Shown here in pieces: positions 17,656 through 28,393 of a stretch of 64,000 bases of DNA. The notes beneath the pieces are model-generated. The model did not search any database and was not told the DNA's origin. It saw nothing but the letters and a program-made list of their open reading frames with translations. The position numbers and the translations under genes are program-made. Position 1 is the stretch's first letter, and each line of letters starts with the position of its first letter. Source of the DNA: Sphingobacterium thalpophilum (GTDB lineage Bacteria; Bacteroidota; Bacteroidia; Sphingobacteriales; Sphingobacteriaceae); contig CAMBMM010000001.1 in the NCBI GenBank assembly GCA_945868825.1, positions 310,001 through 374,000 on the forward strand, given 5' to 3'.

Positions 17656-17844
17656 CTAGTAATCATCTTCATCGTCATCTAAGGTGTCGAGATCATCTAG
17701 GTCTAAATCATCGTTTAGTGATAAATCGAAATCTTCGTCGCCGGCCATAAATCCTATAGGGGGTACCGTTGTAGCGTGTTTACTTGCTGAATTTACATTC
17801 GCATCGGTACTTTTTGCGGCATTTTTTTTGTTTGGCGGTTTCAT
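17656..17844 (-). CDS. Small Asp-rich protein, unknown
   Basis: 62 residues. A basic, Lys/Asn/Ala-rich N-terminal half (PPNKKNAAKS) leads to PPIGFMAGDEDFD, followed by an almost purely Asp/Leu tail ending DDDEDDY. The sharp charge split is unusual. The gene has its own terminator and lies alone between scpB and the GNAT-like gene, which supports it being real. I do not recognise a family; the tail could bind cations or mimic nucleic acid, but that is speculation. Confidence 0.65.
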   Translation of the reverse strand: MKPPNKKNAAKSTDANVNSASKHATTVPPIGFMAGDEDFDLSLNDDLDLDDLDTLDDDEDDY

Positions 17845-17923
17845 CAGAAATGAGAATCTTTTGATAACTAAAATTAGTAAGAATTTAGATTCAAATAGCT
17901 AGAAAAAAAAAATTCTCAAAAAA

Positions 17924-18487
17924 TTAATCTTGCTGTTCGCCAATTTCGTTGGTCTCGGTAATAAAATCTTTCAATTGAGGCAAATCAGCTATGTTTTTTA
18001 GGCCAAAATAATCCATAAATAAATCGCTCGTTTGATACAGAATTGGTTTGCCAACCGTATCAGCTTTTCCGGCTAAACTTATCAATTCTTTTTCGAGTAA
18101 TTTTTGAACCGTATAGTCGCAGTTAACCCCTCTAATTTGCTCTATTTCTAGTTTGGCAATGGGTTGACGGTAGGCTATAATGGCTAGCGTTTCTATAGCT
18201 GCTTGGCTTAATTTTTTCTTGGCTCGGTGCAGCTGCAACTGGTTGATGCTAGTATGGAAATCTTTTTTGGTGAGAAATAAATACCCATTGGCAACTTCTA
18301 CCAATTCTATAGCCAAGTTCGGACTGTCGTATTTCTCTTTAATGGCAGCAATACTCGTTATGATTTCTTTTTCCTCAATAGGTCTCTTAAAGGCTGCTTC
18401 GCAGATGGCTTTCAAATCGGTTATTCCGATACTTTGCTCAGAGGCGAAAATGAGCGCTTCTATATGTAAGTCTAGTCTATTCAACAC
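17924..18487 (-). CDS. scpB: Segregation and condensation protein ScpB
   Basis: 187 residues. ScpB dimers bind ScpA to close the SMC condensin ring. Two winged-helix domains are visible, with the conserved segment QAAIETLAIIAYRQPIAK followed by EIEQIRGVN around residues 95-125. It follows mqnC after two bases and is co-transcribed with it. scpA is not in the window; smc lies about 14 kb to the right. Confidence 0.95.
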   Translation of the reverse strand: MLNRLDLHIEALIFASEQSIGITDLKAICEAAFKRPIEEKEIITSIAAIKEKYDSPNLAIELVEVANGYLFLTKKDFHTSINQLQLHRAKKKLSQAAIETLAIIAYRQPIAKLEIEQIRGVNCDYTVQKLLEKELISLAGKADTVGKPILYQTSDLFMDYFGLKNIADLPQLKDFITETNEIGEQQD

Positions 18488-18489
18488 CC

Positions 18490-19614
18490 CTAATAGTTTA
18501 TGATTTGTTCTTCAATTTGCTTAGGCAGGGAAATGAAATCGTATTGTTGATTGCGCAGTTTCGGCTCAAAACCAGCTTCTTTGATAGCTTCTTGGATGCC
18601 ATTGGCGGTAAATCGGTGTGGAGCACCTGCTACCGAAACTACATTCTCTTCAATCATAATAGACCCGAAATCGTTGGCACCAGCGTGCAAACACATTTGA
18701 CCTACTTGTTTACCCACGGTAAGCCACGATGCTTGAATGTTTTTTACATTGGGCAGCATGATGCGGCTCAAAGCCAACATGCGTACATATTCATCGCCAC
18801 TAACCTGATTGGTAATGCCCCGTACCTTTTTAAGTAAGGTGCCATCATCCTGAAAAGGCCAGGGTATAAATGCTAAAAATCCTTTTGCATCGGTCGGTTT
18901 CTCTGCTTGCACTTGGCGTATCCATACCAAATGCTCAAAGCGCTCTTCTACGGTTTCTATATGCCCAAACATCATCGTAGCCGATGTTGTTATGTTTAAT
19001 TGATGGGCCGCCCTCATTACGTCTAGCCATTCTTGACCACCGCATTTCCCTTTAGAAATTAATCGGCGAACACGATCGTTCAAAATTTCGGCACCTGCTC
19101 CTGGTAAACTGTCTAAGCCGGCCTCCATTAAGGCCTTTAGCACCTCGGTGTGGCTTAAGCCTTCTAGCTTTGCAATGTGTGCAATTTCGGGTGGGCCTAA
19201 AGCGTGCAGTTTTAAATTGGGATATAAGTTTTTAAGTTCTTTAAATAAATCGACATAAAAGGCCAAGCCTAAATCCGGGTGGTGGCCACCTTGTAATAAT
19301 AATTGCTCTCCACCATATCTAAAGGTTTCTTCAATTTTAATTTTATAGGTTTCAATGTCGGTAATGTAGCTTTCTTCGTGGCCTGGGCGACGAAAAAAAT
19401 TGCAGAATTTGCAATTGGCAATGCACACATTGGTAGTATTTACATTGCGGTCTATGATCCAAGTAACTTTATTGTGCGGCACTTGTTTTTTGCGCAGTTC
19501 GTTAGCCGTGTACATCAAATCGGTTGTTGGTGCTTCTTTGAATAAAAAAACTCCTTCCTCTTGGCTTAAGAATTCAAATTGCAAAGCCCGGCTCAATAAA
19601 TCTGCTACGTTCAT
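18490..19614 (-). CDS. mqnC: Cyclic dehypoxanthinyl futalosine synthase (menaquinone synthesis)
   Basis: 374 residues, radical SAM enzyme. Cyclises dehypoxanthinyl futalosine in the alternative menaquinone pathway. The 4Fe-4S triad CxxxCxxC is Cys64, Cys68 and Cys71 (NVCIANCKFC), preceded by DRNVNTTN; LLLQGGHHP and DSLPGAGAEIL are marks of MqnC rather than MqnE. First gene of an operon with scpB. UbiX, present at 56.6 kb, could make the prenyl-FMN cofactor used by the UbiD-like decarboxylase of the same pathway. Confidence 0.94.
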   Translation of the reverse strand: MNVADLLSRALQFEFLSQEEGVFLFKEAPTTDLMYTANELRKKQVPHNKVTWIIDRNVNTTNVCIANCKFCNFFRRPGHEESYITDIETYKIKIEETFRYGGEQLLLQGGHHPDLGLAFYVDLFKELKNLYPNLKLHALGPPEIAHIAKLEGLSHTEVLKALMEAGLDSLPGAGAEILNDRVRRLISKGKCGGQEWLDVMRAAHQLNITTSATMMFGHIETVEERFEHLVWIRQVQAEKPTDAKGFLAFIPWPFQDDGTLLKKVRGITNQVSGDEYVRMLALSRIMLPNVKNIQASWLTVGKQVGQMCLHAGANDFGSIMIEENVVSVAGAPHRFTANGIQEAIKEAGFEPKLRNQQYDFISLPKQIEEQIINY

Positions 19615-19621
19615 ATGTGTG

Positions 19622-19629
19622 CAAAGATA
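19622..19629 (-). promoter_or_regulatory. -7 promoter box of mqnC-scpB
   Basis: Minus strand TATCTTTG, exact TAnnTTTG, ending seven bases before the mqnC ATG, so the transcript would be leaderless or nearly so. Confidence 0.55.
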
Positions 19630-19737
19630 CAGTTGATTTTTTTACCTCCTATACTTTGCCATTAATTATGACGCATGCTTGAGAATTATAAGCTGCTAAC
19701 TTCTAAATAAGCCCCTTAAATACGTACATTAGCACTC

Positions 19738-19745
19738 TATTTTAG
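19738..19745 (+). promoter_or_regulatory. Variant -7 box (TATTTTAG) of the M16 peptidase pair
   Basis: TATTTTAG, one mismatch from TAnnTTTG, ending three bases before the ATG at 19749. The same octamer precedes asnS and smc, and TAnnTTAG relatives precede recR and purM. Confidence 0.4.
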
Positions 19746-19748
19746 CAT

Positions 19749-20987
19749 ATGGTTTCTTTCGAACGATTTACTTTAGCCAACGGATTGCAGGTGTTGGTAC
19801 ACGAAGATTTTACTACCCCGATGGCGGTGCTTAATGTTTTATACGATGTAGGTGCCCGTGATGAAAACCCCAACCAAACTGGTTTTGCCCATTTATTTGA
19901 GCATTTGATGTTCGGAGGGTCGGTAAATATTCCGTCTTACGATGAGCCCTTGCAACGAGTAGGTGGCGAAAACAATGCTTTTACTAGCAACGATATTACC
20001 AATTATTACATTACGTTGCCGGCCGCAAATTTAGAAACAGCCTGTTGGCTAGAGAGCGACCGCATGTTGAGTCTGGCTTTTTCTGAAAAAAGCCTCGAAG
20101 TACAAAAAAATGTGGTTTGCGAAGAGTTTAAACAACGTTATTTAAATCAACCATATGGCGATGTTTGGCTAAAAATGCGCCCCTTGGCCTATGAAAAACA
20201 TCCCTATCAGTGGTCAACCATTGGTAAAAACTTGGCTCAAATTGAAGAGGCAAAAATGGAAGATGTGAAAGCCTTTTTTAATACCTTTTACGTGCCATCT
20301 AACGCTATTTTGGTAGTAGCTGGTGCGGTAAAAACAGTAGAGGTTAAGAAATTGGTAGATCAGTGGTTTGGATCGATACCTTCGGGCATAAAACCTATAC
20401 GCAACTTGCCGCAAGAGCCAGCCCAGTTGCAAGAAAAACGACTACTAGCTGAAGCTAATGTGCCATTAAATGCCTTATACATGGCGTTTCACATGCCATC
20501 AAGACAAGATGCTGGTTATTATGCTGCCGATTTACTTTCCGATATTCTATCTCGAGGGAATTCATCTAGGTTGTATCGCAGCCTACTTAAAGAACAACAA
20601 CTATTTTCAGATATCAATGCCTACCATTTGGGGAGCATCGATCCCGGTTTATTTGTTGTAGAAGGAAAGCCAGTTCCCGGGGTATCTATGGAAAAAGCAG
20701 AAGCATCCATTTGGCAAGAACTCAATCGATTTAAAAACGAGTCTGTGGGAGAAGATGAGCTGGCTAAGGTTAAAAATAAAATGGAATCTACCATGGAATT
20801 TGCTGAAATGAGCCTTTTAGACAAGGCCATGAATTTGGCTTATTTCGAATTGCTTGGTAATGCCGAAGACTTAAACCACGAAACTGAAAAGTACTTGGCG
20901 GTAAGTGCCCAAGAAATTCAAGAACAAGCACAGCAAATTTTCCGTAAAGAAAATTCATCAACCTTAAGCTATTTAGCCAAAAATTAA
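19749..20987 (+). CDS. M16-family zinc metallopeptidase, catalytic subunit
   Basis: 412 residues. The inverted zinc motif HxxEH is His48-Leu-Phe-Glu51-His52, and the third ligand is Glu126 in NVVCEEFKQR, at the spacing expected for pitrilysin-type peptidases. Two homologous halves are present, as in mitochondrial processing peptidase beta-type subunits. No signal peptide is obvious, so it is probably cytoplasmic. One base separates it from the next gene, an inactive partner, with which it likely forms a heterodimer. Confidence 0.94.
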   Translation: MVSFERFTLANGLQVLVHEDFTTPMAVLNVLYDVGARDENPNQTGFAHLFEHLMFGGSVNIPSYDEPLQRVGGENNAFTSNDITNYYITLPAANLETACWLESDRMLSLAFSEKSLEVQKNVVCEEFKQRYLNQPYGDVWLKMRPLAYEKHPYQWSTIGKNLAQIEEAKMEDVKAFFNTFYVPSNAILVVAGAVKTVEVKKLVDQWFGSIPSGIKPIRNLPQEPAQLQEKRLLAEANVPLNALYMAFHMPSRQDAGYYAADLLSDILSRGNSSRLYRSLLKEQQLFSDINAYHLGSIDPGLFVVEGKPVPGVSMEKAEASIWQELNRFKNESVGEDELAKVKNKMESTMEFAEMSLLDKAMNLAYFELLGNAEDLNHETEKYLAVSAQEIQEQAQQIFRKENSSTLSYLAKN

Positions 20988-20988
20988 T

Positions 20989-22260
20989 ATGGATAGAACG
21001 CTAGCACCTACATTTAAACAGGTAGAACATATAGATATTTTACAGGCGAAAGCCCATAGCTTAGCTAATGGCATTCCCTTATTTTTTGTGGATGCCGGAG
21101 AGCAAGATTTGTTGCGTATTGAGCTTATTTTTGATAACGTAGCTTGGAATACCGCTAAGCCTTTACAAGCCTTTACTGTCAATGCGCTTTTGCAAGAGGG
21201 CACCTCCAATTATACGGCTGCTCAATTGGCCGAAAAGTTCGATTATTATGGCGCATTTCTGCAAAAAGACTATTCCTATGATCAATCGAGTGTAGTGCTG
21301 TATACACTTACTAAACATTTGTCGTCGGTTTTGCCTTTGCTTCGCGAAATTTTAACCGATGCCATTTTCCCACAAGCAGAAATTGAAACCTTTGTGCGAA
21401 ATCAACAACAAAAATTGAGTGTAAGCTTAGAAAAAAATGATGTATTGGCTCGGCGTTCATTTAACCAGGTATTGTTTGGTAATACGCTCTATGGCCATGC
21501 TCCGCTATACACAGACTACGAGAAATTAAAGCGTAGCGATTTGCTCGATTATTATAAAAAAGCCTACCAACCGTCTAATTGTACTATAATTGTTTCTGGT
21601 AAAGTTTCTGAAGCTACCTTATCTAGCATAAATGCCACCTTTGGGACTGCATGGGAGGAAAGCACTGCAGGTGTAAAAAATGAATTTTCTTTTACGCCAA
21701 GAAGTGGAAGTACACATTTTTTAGAACGCCCCGATGCGCTCCAATCGGCTTTGCGTTTAGGCCAGTTGGCTATCAACCGCATCCATCCCGATTTCCCTGC
21801 TTTACAAGTGTTAAACACCATTTTTGGAGGTTATTTTGGTTCTCGATTAATGGCTAATATTCGCGAAGATAAAGGCTATACCTACGGCATTGGTTCGGGC
21901 ATTGCCTCGTTAAAAGATGCGGGTTATTTCTTTATTTCCACCGAAGTGGGAGCCGATGTATGCACCGCGGCCATGGCCGAAATTGAAAAAGAAATGAAAC
22001 TTCTTCGTACCGAATTAATATCGGAAGGAGAGTTGGCTTTGGTACGCAATTATATGCTAGGTTCATTACTTGGCAGTTTAGAAAATGCGTTTTCTCATGC
22101 CGATAAGTTTAAAAACACTTATTTCTTTGGGTTGGATGCCTCGTATTACGAACGTTATGTACAAACGGTGCGCACCATTAGTCCGCAAAAACTACTAGAA
22201 TTGGCTAATACCTACCTTCAGTTCGATAAATTAGAAAAAGTGATTGTTGGTAAACAATAA
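20989..22260 (+). CDS. M16-family peptidase, inactive partner subunit
   Basis: 423 residues, same fold as the preceding protein. At the place of HxxEH it reads ALLQEGTSNY, so the zinc site is lost. The glycine/Arg-Tyr region NIREDKGYTYGIGSG is retained, which in known pairs the inactive subunit supplies for substrate binding. One base after its partner. The pairing of an active and an inactive M16 gene is common in bacteria; the substrate is unknown. Confidence 0.93.
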   Translation: MDRTLAPTFKQVEHIDILQAKAHSLANGIPLFFVDAGEQDLLRIELIFDNVAWNTAKPLQAFTVNALLQEGTSNYTAAQLAEKFDYYGAFLQKDYSYDQSSVVLYTLTKHLSSVLPLLREILTDAIFPQAEIETFVRNQQQKLSVSLEKNDVLARRSFNQVLFGNTLYGHAPLYTDYEKLKRSDLLDYYKKAYQPSNCTIIVSGKVSEATLSSINATFGTAWEESTAGVKNEFSFTPRSGSTHFLERPDALQSALRLGQLAINRIHPDFPALQVLNTIFGGYFGSRLMANIREDKGYTYGIGSGIASLKDAGYFFISTEVGADVCTAAMAEIEKEMKLLRTELISEGELALVRNYMLGSLLGSLENAFSHADKFKNTYFFGLDASYYERYVQTVRTISPQKLLELANTYLQFDKLEKVIVGKQ

Positions 22261-22285
22261 ATTCGTCATTTTCAGAAAAATACGA

Positions 22286-22293
22286 TAGCTTTG
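22286..22293 (+). promoter_or_regulatory. -7 promoter box of guaB
   Basis: TAGCTTTG, exact TAnnTTTG, 33 bases before the ATG at 22327. No purine-riboswitch-like pairing is seen in the short leader. Confidence 0.5.
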
Positions 22294-22305
22294 CCTGGCA
22301 AATAA

Positions 22306-23796
<1,491 letters not shown>

Positions 23797-23797
23797 C

Positions 23798-24382
23798 ATG
23801 AGGAGCATTTGCGTTTTTTGTGGCTCCAATTTCAATGGAGATCCCCAACTTTTAGCTGTTATAAATGAGTTGGCACATGAATTAGTTAAACAAGATATTA
23901 CCCTGGTTTATGGTGGTGGAAGAGTGGGTGTGATGGGTTTAATTGCCAATGAAGTGTTGAAAAATGGTGGCAGAGTGATTGGTGTAATTCCACAATTTTT
24001 GATTAGTAAGGAAGTGGGCCACGAAGGCCTTACCGAGCTTATTATTACCAAAAACATGCACGAACGCAAGCAAAAAATGGCTGATCTTTCTGATGGGGTA
24101 ATTACGCTACCAGGTGGTTATGGTACCATGGAAGAGTTTTTTGAAGTGTTGACTTGGTTGCAATTAGGTTTACACCACAAACCCATTGGCTTGTTAAATG
24201 TAGGTGGATTTTACAATCCATTATTAACCCAATTAGACGTTATGGTGGAGCAGAAATTCTTAAAACCTATCAATCGTAACTTGGTGTTGAGCAACGACAA
24301 GGTGACCGACCTCTTGGCACAAATGGATGCCTTTGATGTACAACCTGATGATGTTTGGTTTAAAGATCGCAACCTTATTTAA
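23798..24382 (+). CDS. LOG-family protein (nucleoside 5'-monophosphate phosphoribohydrolase type)
   Basis: 194 residues from the ATG at 23798; an upstream in-frame ATG lies inside guaB and is rejected because the family begins MRSICVFCGSN. Signature motifs are YGGGRVGVMG and PGGYGTMEEFFEVLTW (PGGxGTxxE). LOG enzymes cleave cytokinin or AMP-type nucleoside monophosphates to base and ribose-5-phosphate. Position directly behind guaB suggests nucleotide salvage or clean-up. A second, distinct LOG protein is encoded at 25.5-26.2 kb. Confidence 0.92.
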   Translation: MRSICVFCGSNFNGDPQLLAVINELAHELVKQDITLVYGGGRVGVMGLIANEVLKNGGRVIGVIPQFLISKEVGHEGLTELIITKNMHERKQKMADLSDGVITLPGGYGTMEEFFEVLTWLQLGLHHKPIGLLNVGGFYNPLLTQLDVMVEQKFLKPINRNLVLSNDKVTDLLAQMDAFDVQPDDVWFKDRNLI

Positions 24383-24509
24383 TTAATTATCCTTAAAAGC
24401 GCTATAAATAGATATTTGGAACGATTTTTGTGAGTGTATAAATGCCTGAAATATTGCTAAAATTTTACCAAAAAGTACAAAAAAACTCAATTTTTCGACG
24501 TTATAATGT

Positions 24510-24517
24510 TAACTTTG
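24510..24517 (+). promoter_or_regulatory. -7 promoter box of rpoD
   Basis: TAACTTTG, exact TAnnTTTG, 37 bases before the ATG at 24555, in a 172-base A+T-rich region. No clear -33. Confidence 0.5.
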
Positions 24518-24554
24518 CTACTTGTTAAAAAAATAGCAGCACCAATTTCCATAG

Positions 24555-25415
24555 ATGAGACAACTCAAAATCACCCAATCCATTACCAACCGTGAATCGC
24601 AATCACTTGATAAGTATTTGCACGAAATTGGTAAAGTTGATTTAATTACCGCCGAAGAGGAAGTAATTTTAGCCCAGAAAATTCGTGAAGGTGACCAAGC
24701 TGCCTTAGAGCGCTTAACCAAAACCAATTTACGTTTCGTTGTATCTGTTGCAAAACAATACCAAAACCAAGGCTTAACTTTAGGCGATTTAATTAACGAA
24801 GGAAATTTGGGTTTGATTAAAGCGGCTAAACGTTTTGATGAAACCAAAGGATTTAAGTTCATCTCTTATGCAGTTTGGTGGATTCGTCAATCCATTTTGC
24901 AGGCAATTGCCGAGCAAAGCCGTATTGTGCGTTTGCCTTTAAACCAAGTAGGCTCGTTAAGTAAAATTAGCAAGGCCTTTTCAAAACTAGAACAAGAATA
25001 CGAGCGTGAGCCATCTCCGGAAGAATTAGCCGATATGTTGGAAACCACTGTAGAAAAAATTTCGGATACGTTGAGCAATTCTGGCCGCCATGTTTCTATG
25101 GATGCACCCTTTGTACAAGGAGAAGAAAACACCTTATTAGACGTATTAGAAAATAAAGATCCGGAAACCGATAGCAATTTAATTGACGAATCGCTTTCTG
25201 AAGAAATTCGTCGTTCTTTATCTACTTTAACTGATAGAGAGCGTGAAATAGTGGTTTTATTTTTCGGCTTAAGTACTAGCCAACCACTATCATTAGAAGA
25301 AATAGGAGAAAAATTCAATTTAACACGTGAACGGGTTCGTCAAATTAAGGATAAAGCTCTACAACGCTTACGCCACACATCGCGAAGCAAAATATTAAAG
25401 TCTTATTTAGGCTAA
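24555..25415 (+). CDS. rpoD: Primary RNA polymerase sigma factor (Bacteroidota sigma-70)
   Basis: 286 residues, much shorter than E. coli RpoD because region 1.1 and the non-conserved region are absent, as is normal in Bacteroidota. Region 1.2 begins [14 protein letters not shown]; region 2 has [15 protein letters not shown] and [13 protein letters not shown]; region 3 [15 protein letters not shown]; region 4 the helix-turn-helix [24 protein letters not shown]. It should recognise the TTTG/TAnnTTTG promoters found throughout this window. Ends at a strong terminator. Confidence 0.97.
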   Translation: MRQLKITQSITNRESQSLDKYLHEIGKVDLITAEEEVILAQKIREGDQAALERLTKTNLRFVVSVAKQYQNQGLTLGDLINEGNLGLIKAAKRFDETKGFKFISYAVWWIRQSILQAIAEQSRIVRLPLNQVGSLSKISKAFSKLEQEYEREPSPEELADMLETTVEKISDTLSNSGRHVSMDAPFVQGEENTLLDVLENKDPETDSNLIDESLSEEIRRSLSTLTDREREIVVLFFGLSTSQPLSLEEIGEKFNLTRERVRQIKDKALQRLRHTSRSKILKSYLG

Positions 25416-25419
25416 ACAA

Positions 25420-25449
25420 AAAAATCGGGTTTTGGCCCGATTTTTTTTT
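25420..25449. terminator. Bidirectional terminator after rpoD
   Basis: Ten-base stem AAAAATCGGG (25420-25429) with 25436-25445, six-base loop, then a continued T run. It also serves the converging LOG gene, with an A/T tract on the other side. Confidence 0.88.
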
Positions 25450-25468
25450 GTGCTATATTTTTTAATTC

Positions 25469-26176
25469 CTAGAAATTCGGTTTCAATACATATTTGTCGT
25501 AGAAACGGAAGATATGCTCTGCTGCTTCTTCGGCAGTATCTACAATGCGAAAAAGATTTAAATCTTCTTCGTGAATGTTGCTTTCTTGCATTAACATAGT
25601 TTTTTTTACCCAATCCATTAATCCCGTCCAGTACGAACTGCCCACCAATACAATTGGGAAACGGGCAATTTTACCAGTTTGAATTAAGGTTAAGGCCTCA
25701 AACATCTCATCTAGGGTTCCAAAGCCCCCCGGTAAAATAATAAACCCTTGAGAGTACTTCATGAACATTACTTTTCGCACAAAAAAGTAATCAAACTCCA
25801 ATAATTTATCCCTATCGATGTATTTATTGTGAAATTGCTCAAAGGGCAATTCGATATTTAACCCAACTGATTTTCCGCCAGCTTGGTAAGCACCTTTATT
25901 GGCCGCTTCCATAATACCCGGGCCACCGCCAGAAATAACACCATAGCCACGCTCCGTTAATAAGCGGGCACAATCTTCGGCTAGTTTATAATAGGGGTTT
26001 TCGTTTTTGGTTCTTGCCGATCCGAAAATAGAAACACAAGGGCCAATTTTAGCTAGTTTTTCAAATCCGTCTACAAATTCAGACATAATTTTAAAAATTT
26101 GCCACGAATCGGTTACCTTAATTTCTTGCCAATCCTTATTTTCAAAGGCATTTCTTATTTTATCATCACTCATCAT
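25469..26176 (-). CDS. LOG-family protein, long form
   Basis: 235 residues, Rossmann-like fold. Motifs ISGGGPGIMEAANKGAY and PGGFGTLDEMFEALTLIQ match the LOG/TIGR00730 group; the N-terminal extension of about 50 residues distinguishes it from the short LOG protein at 23.8 kb. Probably hydrolyses a nucleoside monophosphate. It lies 14 bases after the symporter gene on the same strand and is likely co-transcribed with it; the reason for that pairing is unclear. Confidence 0.9.
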   Translation of the reverse strand: MMSDDKIRNAFENKDWQEIKVTDSWQIFKIMSEFVDGFEKLAKIGPCVSIFGSARTKNENPYYKLAEDCARLLTERGYGVISGGGPGIMEAANKGAYQAGGKSVGLNIELPFEQFHNKYIDRDKLLEFDYFFVRKVMFMKYSQGFIILPGGFGTLDEMFEALTLIQTGKIARFPIVLVGSSYWTGLMDWVKKTMLMQESNIHEEDLNLFRIVDTAEEAAEHIFRFYDKYVLKPNF

Positions 26177-26190
26177 ATCCTTGTTCTTTT

Positions 26191-27690
26191 TTAAAAGCTA
26201 ATAGTTTCTTTACTTGCTTTGCTAATTAAAAGCAAGCCGGCAAAGGTAAGTAATCCGTTGATAAGGATTAACTCGGTATCGAATACATATCCGTTTAGTA
26301 GCAGCTTAGAATTGGCATTAAGCGCATAACAGGCTACTGGAGCCACTATACAAACTATCGGTACCAATTTATCTCTCACAGTTCGTTTTTTAAGAATGAG
26401 GCCAAAGGCATATAAACCCAATAAAGGGCCATATGTATACGATGCTACGGTAAAAATAGCGCTTACCACCGCTGCATTATTAAGTGCATTGAAAAGTAAT
26501 ATGACTAAAAATAGCGCAATTGAAAATCCAATATGTACCCAATGACGAGGGTTAATGCCTCCAAGCTTCTTTTCCACTTTGTCTAATCCCAAGAAATCAA
26601 CGCAAAAAGAAGTGGTTAGTGCCGTTAAGGCCGAATCGGTAGTAGCAAACGTAGCGGCCGTTAAGCCCAGCATAAAAATAATTGCCGGTAATACCGCTAA
26701 ATGATTTAAAGCTATCTCCGGGAAAAGAAAATCGGTACGTACATTACCCAATGCATCGGTAGGAATAGCAATTCCATTTTTGGCAGCATATATGTAAAGT
26801 AAGGCACCCACGCTTAAAAAGAAGAGATTAATAACCACAAAAATGCCCGTAAAAGTGAACATGTTTTTTTGTGCTTCGCCAATGCTTTTGCAACTCAAAT
26901 TTTTCTGCATTAAATCTTGATCTAACCCTACCATGGCTAGTGTAACGAAAATTCCACCTAAAACTTGTTTAAACACATGGAATTTATTGCTTACAAAATC
27001 ATTGGTAAAGAAAATTTTGGAATAACCGCTTTGCTTAATTTGCTCAAATGCCTGCGGAATAGAAAAGTTCAGGCTATCGCATACAAAATAAATGGTCATA
27101 AACACCGATAGCACTAAGAAAAGGGTTTGCAGGGTATCGGTAATAATTATGGTTTTTAAGCCACCCTTAAAGGTATACGACCAAATGAGGAGTATAGAGG
27201 TAAGCACCGTGAGCCAAAAAGGAATATGATAGGCATCAAAAATAAAACGTTGCAATACAATGGCCACCAAGTATAAGCGAAAAGCCGAGCCAATGGTGCG
27301 GCTAATTAGAAAGATGCCTGCTGCCGTTTTGTAACTATAAAATCCCAAGCGCTTTTCAATATAGCTATAAATGGACGTGAGTTGCATGCGGTAATACAGT
27401 GGCAGCAAAATGGTTGCTACCAATATAAAGCCAATGGCATTACCCAATACAAACTGAAAATATTGAAACTGATCGCCACTCATAGCCCCTACTTTTCCGG
27501 GTACCGAAATAAAGGTAACGCCTGAAAGAGAAGTGCCAATCATGCCAAAGGCCACTAAATACCATTTTGAGTTCCGATTGGCTAAAAAGAAGGTGTTATT
27601 ATCTGATGATTTTTTAGATGTAAAATACGAAACGGCTATTAAAACGAGGAAATAGCCTATAATGAAAGTTAATAAAACGGCTGGGGCCAT
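26191..27690 (-). CDS. Sodium:solute symporter family transporter
   Basis: 499 residues, about 13 hydrophobic helices, starting in the membrane (LLTFIIGYFLVLIAVSYF). The segment NRNSKWYLVAFGMIGTSLSG is the conserved SSS-family helix 1-2 region, and GLTAATFATTDSALTALTTSF carries the Na2-site-like serines and threonines of helix 8. Uses the sodium gradient to import a small solute; the substrate cannot be read from sequence. Followed closely by the LOG gene. Confidence 0.92.
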   Translation of the reverse strand: MAPAVLLTFIIGYFLVLIAVSYFTSKKSSDNNTFFLANRNSKWYLVAFGMIGTSLSGVTFISVPGKVGAMSGDQFQYFQFVLGNAIGFILVATILLPLYYRMQLTSIYSYIEKRLGFYSYKTAAGIFLISRTIGSAFRLYLVAIVLQRFIFDAYHIPFWLTVLTSILLIWSYTFKGGLKTIIITDTLQTLFLVLSVFMTIYFVCDSLNFSIPQAFEQIKQSGYSKIFFTNDFVSNKFHVFKQVLGGIFVTLAMVGLDQDLMQKNLSCKSIGEAQKNMFTFTGIFVVINLFFLSVGALLYIYAAKNGIAIPTDALGNVRTDFLFPEIALNHLAVLPAIIFMLGLTAATFATTDSALTALTTSFCVDFLGLDKVEKKLGGINPRHWVHIGFSIALFLVILLFNALNNAAVVSAIFTVASYTYGPLLGLYAFGLILKKRTVRDKLVPIVCIVAPVACYALNANSKLLLNGYVFDTELILINGLLTFAGLLLISKASKETISF

Positions 27691-27763
27691 GTTTAAATTG
27701 ATTGGTTAACCTTATAAATGTAATAATTTAAGTTTTTAAAGCGATAAAAAGCTCGATAAAAGC

Positions 27764-27771
27764 TAAATTAG
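27764..27771 (+). promoter_or_regulatory. Variant -7 box (TAAATTAG) of recR, leaderless spacing
   Basis: TAAATTAG, one mismatch from TAnnTTTG, followed by CGGT and then the ATG at 27776. purM has the matching arrangement TAACTTAG-CGGC-ATG. Confidence 0.4.
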
Positions 27772-27775
27772 CGGT

Positions 27776-28393
27776 ATGAATTTTTCGTCGAAACTACTCG
27801 AACATGCTGTAGATGAATTTGCTAAACTGCCTGGGGTAGGCAAACGCACTGCCTTGCGCTTGGTTTTGCATTTGCTTAATCAATCGGAAGACGAAGTAGC
27901 CGATTTTACCAGCAGTTTAACCCGTTTAAAAGCCGAAATTCGTTTTTGTGAAACGTGTAATAATATTTCGGATGCCCCGATTTGTGAAATTTGTGAAAGC
28001 CACAAACGAGACCGCAGTATGGTTTGTGTGGTAGAAGATACCCGAGATGTGATGGCCATTGAAAATACGGCTCAATATCAAGGTGTATATCATGTGTTGG
28101 GTGGATTAATTTCGCCGATGGATGGCATTGGGCCTTCTGATTTATATATTGATAACTTGATAGAGCGGGTACAAGCTGGTGAACTTAAAGAAGTTATTTT
28201 AGCGCTTAGCGCTACCATGGAAGGAGATACCACCATTTTCTTTTTGTATAAAAAATTAAAAGATTTGCCCGTACAACTATCTACCATTGCCAGAGGTATT
28301 GCTTTTGGTGGCGAATTGGAATATGTAGATGAAATTACCCTAGGGCGCTCCATTGCAACTCGAATTCCGTACGAAAACTCCTTGATTAAATAA
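27776..28393 (+). CDS. recR: Recombination mediator protein RecR
   Basis: 205 residues. With RecO it loads RecA onto gapped DNA. A helix-hairpin-helix lies at about 10-30 ([10 protein letters not shown]), a C4 zinc finger at Cys58, Cys61, Cys70 and Cys73, and a Toprim domain from about 81 ([14 protein letters not shown]). Directly abuts the next gene's ATG, so the three downstream genes form one coupled unit. Confidence 0.97.
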   Translation: MNFSSKLLEHAVDEFAKLPGVGKRTALRLVLHLLNQSEDEVADFTSSLTRLKAEIRFCETCNNISDAPICEICESHKRDRSMVCVVEDTRDVMAIENTAQYQGVYHVLGGLISPMDGIGPSDLYIDNLIERVQAGELKEVILALSATMEGDTTIFFLYKKLKDLPVQLSTIARGIAFGGELEYVDEITLGRSIATRIPYENSLIK

